A DNA stretch of 64,000 nt, from contig NC_006041.1 in assembly GCF_000002515.2 (NCBI RefSeq), forward strand, positions 1,612,001 through 1,676,000, in the 5' to 3' direction. Under the pieces are notes generated by a model. It worked only from the letters and a program-made list of their open reading frames with translations, made no database searches and was not told the DNA's origin. This stretch comes from Kluyveromyces lactis. Its lineage: Eukaryota > Ascomycota > Saccharomycetes > Saccharomycetales > Saccharomycetaceae. The translations under genes and the position numbers were made by a program. This document shows, in pieces, positions 29,507 through 37,558 of this stretch (position 1 is the first letter of the stretch; every line of letters starts with the position of its first letter).

Positions 29507-29953
29507 ATGCTTCCCCCTCGACAACCAGGATGTTCTACCCTAGCACCACCGTCAGGGTCGGACGGCCCAAAGGGCAGTGGACGATCTAAAGTTGCATTAA
29601 AGCCAGGCCATGGTCCATTAGATTGGCAACAGTTACAACAAGATAAAGGGATGAAAGGTGAGTTAGTATACGGAGTAGGGTCTCCTATTCCACCTTTCAG
29701 GATACAACCACCGTTACGTGTAAATAAAGAAGCGTTGAAGGCAAATAAAGATAACTTTTGGTGTGTTATCAATAGGAAAGTGTACTGCATCAAAGCATAT
29801 TTATCATACCATCCTGGTGGCGAAGTGATATTGAAACAGTGCGCGGGTAAAGACGTAACGTCTTTGTTCAACAAATACCATCGATGGGTCAACTACGAAC
29901 GGCTATTGGAGACGTGTTTTATCGGAATGTACGTTGGATCTGCGGAAATATAA
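29507..29953 (+). CDS. IRC21: Cytochrome b5-like haem-binding protein Irc21
   Basis: A 148-residue protein with a cytochrome b5 fold at about residues 73-147. The two axial haem ligands are visible, H102 in SYHPGGEVIL and H125 in FNKYHRWVNYE. The N terminus is proline/glycine-rich and disordered, leading into KPGHGPLDWQQL, a block shared with Irc21 (YMR073C, 201 residues). Lack of a C-terminal membrane anchor separates it from the ER cytochrome b5 (Cyb5). In S. cerevisiae the gene affects Rad52 foci and drug resistance, and its electron partner is not settled. The protein is shorter than the S. cerevisiae one because of a shorter N terminus. Confidence 0.85.
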   Translation: MLPPRQPGCSTLAPPSGSDGPKGSGRSKVALKPGHGPLDWQQLQQDKGMKGELVYGVGSPIPPFRIQPPLRVNKEALKANKDNFWCVINRKVYCIKAYLSYHPGGEVILKQCAGKDVTSLFNKYHRWVNYERLLETCFIGMYVGSAEI

Positions 29954-30553
29954 CGGAGAAGTCGTATATGCCTTCATTACTTAGCGTAACTAAAGATGCA
30001 TAGAGTTTTAAGTGTTAATGATGGAGTCAAAATCTTGAAATAAAGAAAGGGAAATATATACATACATGCATACATATATATATATATATACTTTAAACAA
30101 CAGGCGTTACTCAAAAAGCAAGTCCTAGACACAGAAAGTTCAGTATTTTCACTTCTTTTCATCCCAAGGGACGTTTCTAAATGTACAATAGTTAAGAAAA
30201 AAAATTACCAATAAACATTGGAATGTGGTTGTCGTTTTGATGGAGATAGTAAAAAAAAAAAAGAGGGTATGGTGAGGTGAAATTGGATAGTGGTAAGAGG
30301 TGAGATTCAAAATTAGACGCATAGGTAAGGTGCAACTCTCAGTTTAGGAACTGTCTTCAAAAGTCTTTTGATATTTTATTTCATTTTTGATTATTCTGGT
30401 GGAATATTTTCTTCCTCTTTATGATAACGATGGTAACAATACAATACAATACAATACAACAAAGGTATATTCCGTGTGTAAATTAGGGAGAGGGCAGACA
30501 GGGTTTTAAGTTGGAAAAAAATAAAAACGCAAACAAAAAGACGGTAGACGGAA
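29954..30553. other. Convergent intergenic region IRC21-IXR1
   Basis: A 600-bp region between two convergent stops. It contains (TA)n and (CATA)n simple repeats around 30055-30090, two A tracts, and four copies of ACAAT/ACAATACAAT near 30437-30460. These would serve as 3' ends for both genes. No RNA gene was recognised. Confidence 0.5.
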
Positions 30554-31948
30554 TCATTCTGCAGCAGCTTCAGCTTCATGTTCCGCATAAGATTCTTCCC
30601 ATTCCTTTAATTTTAACTTGTAGGAATCTGTGTATTTTTGTTTGGAAGGGCCGTCCAATTCTCTCCATTTTTCACCAATCAGTTTGGTGATTTCGATCAA
30701 AGTCTTATCTGGTTGTTCTTCCACGAGTAATGGTCGTATATCCTTTGTGAATTGTAAGAAGGGACCGGAAGGTCTCTTTGGAGGCAAAGTCTCCTCGTAT
30801 TTCTTTCTAGCGATTCTATATTTCTCCCAGTTGGTCTTAAATTGATCGAAGAAAGGTTTCTTTTCCTCGTCGGTCATAGATTTCCATTTGGCACTCGATA
30901 ATTTTGATAGTTCTGGCACTTTTGCATCAGGGTATTGCTTTAAAAGTTCTGGACGAATCGAGATGGAGAACAAGAAATAAGCGGACGAAGGTCTCTTGGG
31001 ACCTTGTTTCTTCAATTCTTTACGTTTTGCGATACGTGTTTGAGTAATGGAAAGTTTCTTGACAGGAGGTTGGGCAGTTTTCCCGGATCCATTGGTGGAA
31101 GGAGATGCCGACCCAGCGGATCTTTTCCCAGATTTGGGTCCTGGTTGATTACCACCGCGTCTTTGAGCACCAGCACCACCTGGAACGCCAGCCGCGTTAA
31201 CAGCACCGCTACCACTACCGCCGCTTTGACCACCCAAAAACTGGAACTGGCTTGGTATTTGGACCTGAGAATCCATTATCTGTTGCTGTGCGTAGTACCT
31301 AGGGGAAATCTGACCAGCAGCCTGACCATAATGCTGTTGCATGGAAGCATGGGCCTGGGCTTGTGCTTGAGCCTGGGCTTGAGCTTGAGCCTGGGCTTGA
31401 GCTTGAGCCTGGGCTTGAGCTTGAGCCTGTGCTTGTGCCTGCGCCTGAGCCTGAGCCTGCGCCGCTTGTACCTGCGCTTGCTGCTGCTGCTGAGACCCCG
31501 GTTGATTCTGCTGTCTTTGATTAAACTGCGCCAAGATCTGGTTCAACATCGCGTCAGAAACCTGATGGCCTGGCATGGGCATTTGCATCTGCATCTGCAG
31601 CGGTAAAGACGACACGCCCTGTTCAGACGAATTCGCGACACCACCCATCGAATTCTGAGGAGCAAAGTAGTTATGGAATTGGTACTGCGAATAACCGGCG
31701 CCATTACCACCGGCCATCGGATGGCCTGCGCCAGCTTGAGAAGATTGAACGCCAGATTGCGCAGGGACTGAATTCGAGTTGCCTGAATTCACCTGGCCAG
31801 CTGAATGCTGGCCACTCAACATATGGTAAGATTGTGGTGATTGCACTTGCATGGAAACGGGCACGCCGTGTCCTTGCTGCGCGTGTTCTTGTTCGCCAGA
31901 ATACATCAAATCCTGATGTTCGCTATGTCCTTGGTTATTGAGATTCAT
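30554..31948 (-). CDS. IXR1: Two-HMG-box DNA-binding protein, IXR1/ABF2 ancestor type
   Basis: A 464-residue protein with two HMG boxes: residues about 316-388 (PKRPSSAYFLFSISIR) and 389-458 (PKRPSGPFLQFTKDIRP), closely similar to S. cerevisiae Ixr1. The N-terminal half is glutamine-, glycine- and serine-rich with an Ala-Gln dipeptide tract at about 152-199. Ixr1 represses hypoxic genes such as COX5B, influences dNTP pools and binds cisplatin-modified DNA. Ixr1 (YKL032C) and mitochondrial Abf2 (YMR072W) arose from one gene by the genome duplication, and this gene occupies the ABF2 position between IRC21 (YMR073C) and TVP18 (YMR071C). The long Q-rich N terminus and absence of a presequence favour the nuclear Ixr1 role. 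Confidence 0.9.
   Translation of the reverse strand: MNLNNQGHSEHQDLMYSGEQEHAQQGHGVPVSMQVQSPQSYHMLSGQHSAGQVNSGNSNSVPAQSGVQSSQAGAGHPMAGGNGAGYSQYQFHNYFAPQNSMGGVANSSEQGVSSLPLQMQMQMPMPGHQVSDAMLNQILAQFNQRQQNQPGSQQQQQAQVQAAQAQAQAQAQAQAQAQAQAQAQAQAQAQAQAQAQAQAHASMQQHYGQAAGQISPRYYAQQQIMDSQVQIPSQFQFLGGQSGGSGSGAVNAAGVPGGAGAQRRGGNQPGPKSGKRSAGSASPSTNGSGKTAQPPVKKLSITQTRIAKRKELKKQGPKRPSSAYFLFSISIRPELLKQYPDAKVPELSKLSSAKWKSMTDEEKKPFFDQFKTNWEKYRIARKKYEETLPPKRPSGPFLQFTKDIRPLLVEEQPDKTLIEITKLIGEKWRELDGPSKQKYTDSYKLKLKEWEESYAEHEAEAAAE
31352..31478 (-). repeat. Ala-Gln coding minisatellite in the IXR1-type gene
   Basis: About 125 bp encoding alternating Ala-Gln. Part of it is a near-perfect 18-bp unit (GAGCCTGGGCTTGAGCTT on the plus strand, repeated about three times), flanked by more degenerate six-base units. 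Alternating codon choice suggests growth by unequal exchange of the 18-mer instead of simple triplet slippage. Confidence 0.8.
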
Positions 31949-32202
31949 AGTCGCGGTAAGATAATCACGGTATAAACTTCAGTATGGTATCTTAATTCCT
32001 GAAATAATCAATTAACAGTCAAAAGTAAAATCAAATAACAAACGTCAATAACGTATCAGCACCTGCACCGTTGATTTTCAATGTTTATGTCTGTTGTCTG
32101 CTCTTTATTGTTTATTGTTTATTTGTTCTCAGCGAAGTTCTGCTAATTTTCTTTTCAACCTGGAAATAAACCGAGAAACGAAAAATTCTGTGAAAAAATG
32201 GG

Positions 32203-32251
32203 AGGGGCCCGTTTTCCCCTAGAAGGGGTCGTAGAGGGGAAGAAGAAGGGG
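32203..32251. promoter_or_regulatory. Cluster of five STRE cores
   Basis: AGGGG at 32203-32207, CCCCT at 32216-32220, and AGGGG at 32224-32228, 32235-32239 and 32247-32251. This is the core bound by Msn2/Msn4-type stress activators. The cluster lies about 255-305 bp upstream of the IXR1 start. The same G runs could also form a G-quadruplex on the plus strand. Confidence 0.5.
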
Positions 32252-32668
32252 GCACATTACGGAGGGTAACGGGCTGTTTCTCAGCTCGTTACTATCTCCT
32301 TAGTATATCCTATTGCTCTGACTGGTGGATTGGATCCGATCCAGTCGCTTTCTGTCCTGTATTATAGTATGGTTTCGCGTGTCTGATCCTGTCGTTTTAG
32401 AAGATCGTGTACTGTACTTACTCTACTCACCTTCCTCACAAAACAACGTGAAGTCGTGATCTCTCTTCTTTCTATATATGTTTCTCTGATGTAGCAGCTC
32501 TGCTCTTTGTACTGGGAAGCTTTTCTCTCTGTGCCGTTCCTTGGGCAGGAAAAGGAAAAAAAAATTACTCACTGGGAGAGTGCTAGACGGACCGAGGTTG
32601 AGGTTGCTAGACAGATGTCTGTCTGACAAGCTGTCTGGCCCGTCTGTTCCATCCATTCTGAGTTCCTT

Positions 32669-32693
32669 AAGACAGGGCCTTCGGCCCTGTCTT
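32669..32693. other. Perfect GC-rich hairpin
   Basis: AAGACAGGGCC, loop TTC, then GGCCCTGTCTT: an 11-bp perfect stem with a 3-base loop, unusually strong for a yeast intergenic region. It lies about 720 bp upstream of IXR1 and 420 bp past the CHY/RING stop. It may be an RNA structure in a long leader, an unannotated RNA, or a cruciform-forming site; none can be chosen from sequence. Confidence 0.6.
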
Positions 32694-33112
32694 TAGACGG
32701 TTCTTAGCCAGGGGGAGTCTGGCAGCCTCATGTGATAATTACACAAATCTATGTACAAATGGTTTCCTAAACGACTGGAAGAAGGATCAGAAAGCATTGC
32801 ATGTTGTACTCTTCTAGAAACCCATTCCCGTCTTCACTGTAGTGTTTTGAACGAATCGTACCAAACAGGAACACTATCCTTTTAACCAGTATTTCTCCCT
32901 CCCTGGGCTTAATTCTCGGCAGTAGCTACTGAACTAGGTTCACCTGATTTAGTTCTGCCATATAAGATGTTAATCACGTGTGCCATGGTAAGAGGTGGAG
33001 AGGACTCGACCAGGATAATTACACGACGTAGCTCTGTGGAAGGCATCTAACATGTATTAAAGAGAAGCACTTATCCCATACTTATATATCTATGTACTCA
33101 TCATATATCATC

Positions 33113-35065
33113 TCATATATCATCCTCGTCACTCGATGATAAACCTTGATGTGTCGACCCCAAGAATTGAGCAAACGCCTGTGATAGTTGCGGCAACGCA
33201 GAGGTGTCTGGAGCCTGTTTTGATATGAAATTAGTAATCCTCGTTGCAAATCCGAGCCCGTCATAGTCATCGTCATCATCATCGTCCTGTTTGTTTTCGG
33301 CTGACCCTCCAGTACGGGGATTACCTCGCCTCGTTTCCACCATTCCTCGCAAATAATCATCCATTTGCCTTAAACGGTCTTGATCTAATGACCAGTTCGA
33401 ATTCAAGTTCACAGTCTCCCTCTGGAAATTTGAATGAAGCAATTCATCACGCAGTTGTTGTAATTCTTGGTTATTCTGTTGTTGGAATGCTGACAATGAG
33501 GACGTTAATGTTGGTCTACGATCCGTATGGGCATTGCTGCCTGAACGACTGTGGGTACGAGAAGCAGGTGTGGTATCATTGCTGGAACTGGTTCTTCCAA
33601 TAATATCGGCCTCCTCTGGTTTGATCAATTCCAACTGTCTGGTATTGTAACTCCCACATTGCTGGCAACATAACCCTAAGATATGGTAATCCACCATAGA
33701 CTTTTTGCGACAGTCGTTACATTGTACCTTACATTTCCAAAAACAATACGGCTCAGGTAACCTGTAATCTTGAATCTCTTGGTGTAATATCCTAAACTCT
33801 CTTTCCATGTTAATCACAGAGACATTACAGTTGGGACACTTATATGAATGTTTGATATATTCATCAAAACAATGCTGATGGATGGCATGGCCACAGGGGT
33901 CCATATAAACCACAGCCATCGTACTGGTGAACATATACTCGCGACAGATTGGACAATTCGACCTTGTAGAGTTCTCTATACATTTATGGTTCCCCAATAA
34001 CTCAATGGAAAGACATGCATCACATTGGTCACAATGGAAGAAATCTTGTCCCAACCCAAGTCCAAGTCGACATATCCCACACTTATCACAATGGTATATA
34101 TCTTTAGTCTCGTCATTATCGTAAAGTATGCATATTGGGCAATAGTATAATGCAAATTCAATGCCACAATGATCACAGTGTGTTGATGGCGCCTGATAGT
34201 GGAAACAACTCGTGCAAAGAATCCATTGCGTCGCCTCCCTTTGGAAATGATGGTCATCGATTTCTTCATCATGACAGAACCGGCAAGATACCCACTTGTT
34301 ACATTGACTGCAGAGTAACTTACAGTTCCGCTGGTAATGCGGACACCCTCGAACCCCAGGTATTTGGTCTATATCCTTCTTATCCTCTTCAGTGGGTTCT
34401 GGCGGATCGAAATTGTATTCCGATACATGATTACCCTTAGAGACCAGCTCGTCAGATTCATGCGAATGCGAACAACCGGTATGCTCGCTTGGTACAGTGG
34501 CATGCTTCATCATTAGCGTTTGGATCATGGATGCCTTTTGTGTTTCTGACAAATCAACCAACGCTCTGATTTTTTTGATCCTCGACCTTAACGCATCCTC
34601 ATCCTGATTGAATTTTACATCCCAATGCGTTAATTCCGTATATTCTTTATCCATTGGCATCACTAAATCGTTCGTGTACATCGTCGGATGCATCACCGAA
34701 TGAACCTTAGTCACAACAGTAGGATCGGTATGCTCCGGACCCTTTATCTCCTCATTGGCAATACCGATACCAGCACTAGCCTTATCCTTTGAATCAGTAC
34801 CTGATTCATCCCTTGTACCTTTTTTGCCATCGTCATGCGGAGAAGAACTTCCCCGTTCTGCATACGAAGGTAGGTTCAGTAACATAGTATCCCACCTCGC
34901 CTTGAGTGTCTGTAAACGATCCAGCGCCCCGCTAAAAGTAGCACCCCCCTGCAAGTCTGACATAAAACTATCCCATTGAAACTTCAACGAAAGCCGCGAA
35001 AGATCAGGGAATCCTCTGCCCAACGTCTCCCAATCGCTATCTTCATCACCGCTGGAAAGACTCAT
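33113..35065 (-). CDS. CHY-type zinc finger / RING protein, Pirh2-like ubiquitin ligase candidate
   Basis: A 650-residue protein whose middle has the complete domain series of RCHY1/Pirh2: a CHY zinc finger at about residues 241-310 (starting CPHYQRNCKLLCSQC), a CTCHY finger at about 312-368 (YHCDKCGICRLG, FHCDQCDACLS), a RING finger from C371 to C413 (CPICREYMF, CGHAIHQHC, YKCPNC) and a zinc ribbon at about 445-475. This arrangement marks E3 ubiquitin ligases. The N terminus is acidic with SDWETLGRG and a coiled region. The C terminus is acidic and ends SSSDEDDI. To my knowledge S. cerevisiae lacks a direct counterpart with all four parts, while fission yeast and filamentous fungi have it, so loss in the Saccharomyces line is likely. 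No symbol is assigned. Confidence 0.88.
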   Translation of the reverse strand: MSLSSGDEDSDWETLGRGFPDLSRLSLKFQWDSFMSDLQGGATFSGALDRLQTLKARWDTMLLNLPSYAERGSSSPHDDGKKGTRDESGTDSKDKASAGIGIANEEIKGPEHTDPTVVTKVHSVMHPTMYTNDLVMPMDKEYTELTHWDVKFNQDEDALRSRIKKIRALVDLSETQKASMIQTLMMKHATVPSEHTGCSHSHESDELVSKGNHVSEYNFDPPEPTEEDKKDIDQIPGVRGCPHYQRNCKLLCSQCNKWVSCRFCHDEEIDDHHFQREATQWILCTSCFHYQAPSTHCDHCGIEFALYYCPICILYDNDETKDIYHCDKCGICRLGLGLGQDFFHCDQCDACLSIELLGNHKCIENSTRSNCPICREYMFTSTMAVVYMDPCGHAIHQHCFDEYIKHSYKCPNCNVSVINMEREFRILHQEIQDYRLPEPYCFWKCKVQCNDCRKKSMVDYHILGLCCQQCGSYNTRQLELIKPEEADIIGRTSSSNDTTPASRTHSRSGSNAHTDRRPTLTSSLSAFQQQNNQELQQLRDELLHSNFQRETVNLNSNWSLDQDRLRQMDDYLRGMVETRRGNPRTGGSAENKQDDDDDDDYDGLGFATRITNFISKQAPDTSALPQLSQAFAQFLGSTHQGLSSSDEDDI

Positions 35066-35605
35066 TTATAATCTTCTGTGCACCAATAGGAAACCTTGAT
35101 AACTACAATGTCAGAAAAATCTCTTATTCCAGTCTTGCTGCATGTAAAGCAATAAGATATGGTGTGTATTCTAAGGCCTTTTACCTATATCTCCTCTGAT
35201 CAACTGTGAAACGGATTCTTCGAACCTTATTGTAAGTCGAGAAAGTGGTGATTCTCATCTACACACATTTTTTCATGTTAAAGTAAAAGAAAGAAAAAAT
35301 TAATAAAGGCTTTGGTAGAATTTAATGTATATCTGACAACAAAAGAGGTTTGAATGCCAAGTTCTGGATGGTTCATTGATTGATATCTTCAAGTTGTTAT
35401 ACTAATTGAAAGAGTTTTTTCATATATTTGACTGCTGTTGTACTACCCACTTGGTGAAAAGGATTACTCAGCGCAATTTTTGTGAATATCTTTACTGATA
35501 TTATAATACACAGAGTACGTGAAAGAAAGGGGAGGTACATTTAAATTCCAATTGTTATACAAACAACAATAGCAAACGACATTTGTTCATACTAATTGGA
35601 GAAAA
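35066..35605. promoter_or_regulatory. CHY/RING gene - TVP18 divergent promoter region
   Basis: A 540-bp AT-rich region between divergent starts. No CACGTG site, RNA gene or repeat was recognised. A GCCTTTTAC run at about 35171 resembles the U5 snRNA loop by chance (see rejected items). Confidence 0.4.
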
Positions 35606-36121
35606 ATGGTGTCCGTGGGTTTTTTGAAATCGATGTTTAACGTTTCAGGCATGGTAGCCGATTTGAAGTCTTCAAACTTCAGTATTTACGGTCAATGGAT
35701 TTCATACTTGAATATAATTTTCTGTCTTGCGTTTGGTATTGCCAATATCTTCCATTTCAGTGCAGTCATTGTATTTTCTATCATTGCAATTGTTCAAGGT
35801 TTGATAATATTGTTCATTGAAGTACCATTTTTATTGAAGATTTGTCCGTTAAGCGATAACTTCATTGGGTTTGTCAGTAAATTCGACACCAATTTAAGAC
35901 GTGCCTTGTTCTATTTGGTTATGTGTGCTATTCAATGGTGTTCTATTATCGTTCAAAGTACTAGTTTAATCGTTGTGGCGGTCGGTCTCAGTATTACAGC
36001 TACAGTGTACGCACTTGGTGCTGCTGCTGGTCAAGAATTCAAGAATAGTGCTATTCTAAGTGACCGGGGTAGAGTTGCTGCATCAGTGACAAACGAAGCG
36101 GTTGTTAGAGACATGCTTTGA
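35606..36121 (+). CDS. TVP18: Golgi membrane protein Tvp18
   Basis: A 171-residue, four-pass membrane protein of late Golgi Tlg2-containing vesicles (167 in S. cerevisiae). Membrane segments lie at about residues 31-50, 53-75, 95-115 and 118-138. Conserved blocks are NFSIYGQWISYLNI, GLIILFIEVPFLLKICPL and the extreme C terminus NEAVVRDML, all shared with YMR071C. Its molecular role is not known beyond interaction with Yip-family proteins. Confidence 0.95.
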   Translation: MVSVGFLKSMFNVSGMVADLKSSNFSIYGQWISYLNIIFCLAFGIANIFHFSAVIVFSIIAIVQGLIILFIEVPFLLKICPLSDNFIGFVSKFDTNLRRALFYLVMCAIQWCSIIVQSTSLIVVAVGLSITATVYALGAAAGQEFKNSAILSDRGRVAASVTNEAVVRDML

Positions 36122-36262
36122 ACTAGTATGAGGAGAGGTTATATACCATTTTATTTCTTATTATGTATGATTTTTGTCAGTATAAAAATGTAACAGACCC
36201 TGTCTGTGTTTCTTCGAATGGAGATTACTAAATAATTGTTACATGATACTACCAACGCGGTG

Positions 36263-37558
36263 TTAGCTACACTTGCTATCTACTATATAATTCAAACATC
36301 TTTTCACCTGGTCCTTGGGCAAAGCGTTTGAATCCAACATGTCTCTGATGGTTGTTGAGGGTTCATTGTTGATTAGACAAATTGTCTCACCAGTGCTTGT
36401 GGTTACCAAGTTGGCAGTATTACCAGACCCGTTGTTTACATTCATCAGTATACCAAACAACGTGAATTCGTGTAGGAGATACTGTGTGTGCTTCAGTTTT
36501 AAATGTTGAAGCAAGTTGTCCTTACGTTTATGTGTGGATGAACACCATGGGCAATGAAACTTTTTCACGTTTGAATGAGACAGAAGATGTCTCTTTAACC
36601 AAGATTTTCGTCTGAATTGTTTCTCACATAGATGACACTGGTACGAGTGATGCGATTCGTGTGGTACGCCATCATGAGTCAACTGTTGCTGTTGTTGATC
36701 ATGATCTTGGTCACGCCCGTTATTAGGATTGGAAAGAAGCTGTTGCTCATGGGTATTGTGTTCTTTGAAGGTTGAGAAGGAATCTTCACCAGTTCGAATG
36801 TTTAAAGGCTGCAGGGCCGTTGAAGGCTGTATATTGTGAGAAAGGTTTTGGGTTTGAGCTTGAAGTTTGACTTGCAGCATTTGTAACTGCTGCAAGTTAT
36901 GCAATTGTTTATAATGTTGCATTCTATCGATTGAATGCACGGGGACGGCAGGGTGATAGGCCTGCTGCAAATTGTTATTATTACTGTACTGATAGTTCGT
37001 GGTATTAGCAGATGTAGAATTAGAGGAGAAAATGCGATTAGTCTGGTTACTTTGAGATAAAGGGAACGTAGGTTGTTGGTGCTGGTACATGTTCTGGTAC
37101 TGATGCTGTTGCAATTGAGAAGTAGAGTTGATGTTACCGTTATTTGATTGCAGTGACAACAATTGGTTCGAATCATGGCCAGCTGAGTTGAGACTTGAGT
37201 TCGAACTCGTGTTGAATCCACCACTACCACCAATGGAGCTGTTATGCGTAAATGCAGATGCCTGCGACTGCGGGAGCTGCTGAGAGTGTTGACTAGAAGC
37301 ACCATTATTAGTGTAATACACAGGGTGCATCATCACAGGTGTAGTACTACGTTGCATCATCTGATGCTGTGGTTGCTGCTGTTGCTGTTGCTGCTGCTGC
37401 TGCACCTGCTGCTGCTGCTGCTGCTGCTGCTGATATTGTGACATCTGAAACAACTGCTGTTTTTGCAACAACTCCTGTTCGTGCTTCACCATAACGTTTC
37501 CAAACCCCAGCCCTGAATTCGGACCTATATCAGCATCCGTATTAGTATTTATATTCAT
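36263..37558 (-). CDS. MOT3: C2H2 zinc finger regulator Mot3
   Basis: A 431-residue protein with two C2H2 fingers near the C terminus: C308 to H328 (YQCHLCEKQFRRKSWLKRH) and C336 to H357 (FHCPWCSSTHKRKDNLLQH). The first 300 residues are rich in glutamine and asparagine, with a polyQ tract at residues 42-62 and many NN/QQ stretches. In S. cerevisiae Mot3 (490 residues) represses hypoxic and ergosterol genes and can form the prion [MOT3+] through its Q/N-rich part. The position next to TVP18 matches YMR070W. A 2.4-kb stretch without genes lies upstream, suggesting complex control. Confidence 0.88.
   Translation of the reverse strand: MNINTNTDADIGPNSGLGFGNVMVKHEQELLQKQQLFQMSQYQQQQQQQQQVQQQQQQQQQQPQHQMMQRSTTPVMMHPVYYTNNGASSQHSQQLPQSQASAFTHNSSIGGSGGFNTSSNSSLNSAGHDSNQLLSLQSNNGNINSTSQLQQHQYQNMYQHQQPTFPLSQSNQTNRIFSSNSTSANTTNYQYSNNNNLQQAYHPAVPVHSIDRMQHYKQLHNLQQLQMLQVKLQAQTQNLSHNIQPSTALQPLNIRTGEDSFSTFKEHNTHEQQLLSNPNNGRDQDHDQQQQQLTHDGVPHESHHSYQCHLCEKQFRRKSWLKRHLLSHSNVKKFHCPWCSSTHKRKDNLLQHLKLKHTQYLLHEFTLFGILMNVNNGSGNTANLVTTSTGETICLINNEPSTTIRDMLDSNALPKDQVKRCLNYIVDSKCS

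Larger units (their letters stand above)
31949..33112. promoter_or_regulatory. Long IXR1 upstream region
   Basis: A 1164-bp region upstream of IXR1 that also includes the 3' end of the CHY/RING gene. It holds five stress-response-element cores at 32203-32251, a perfect 11-bp-stem hairpin at 32669-32693, a GC-rich stretch rich in GTCTG repeats at 32600-32660, and one CACGTG at 32975-32980. S. cerevisiae IXR1 is also known for a long, oxygen-regulated leader. No convincing gene is present. Confidence 0.6.

Noticed and set aside
35165-35185. U5 snRNA gene, from the GCCTTTTAC loop sequence
   Set aside because: The flanks do not form the required stem around the loop and no Sm site is evident; chance match.
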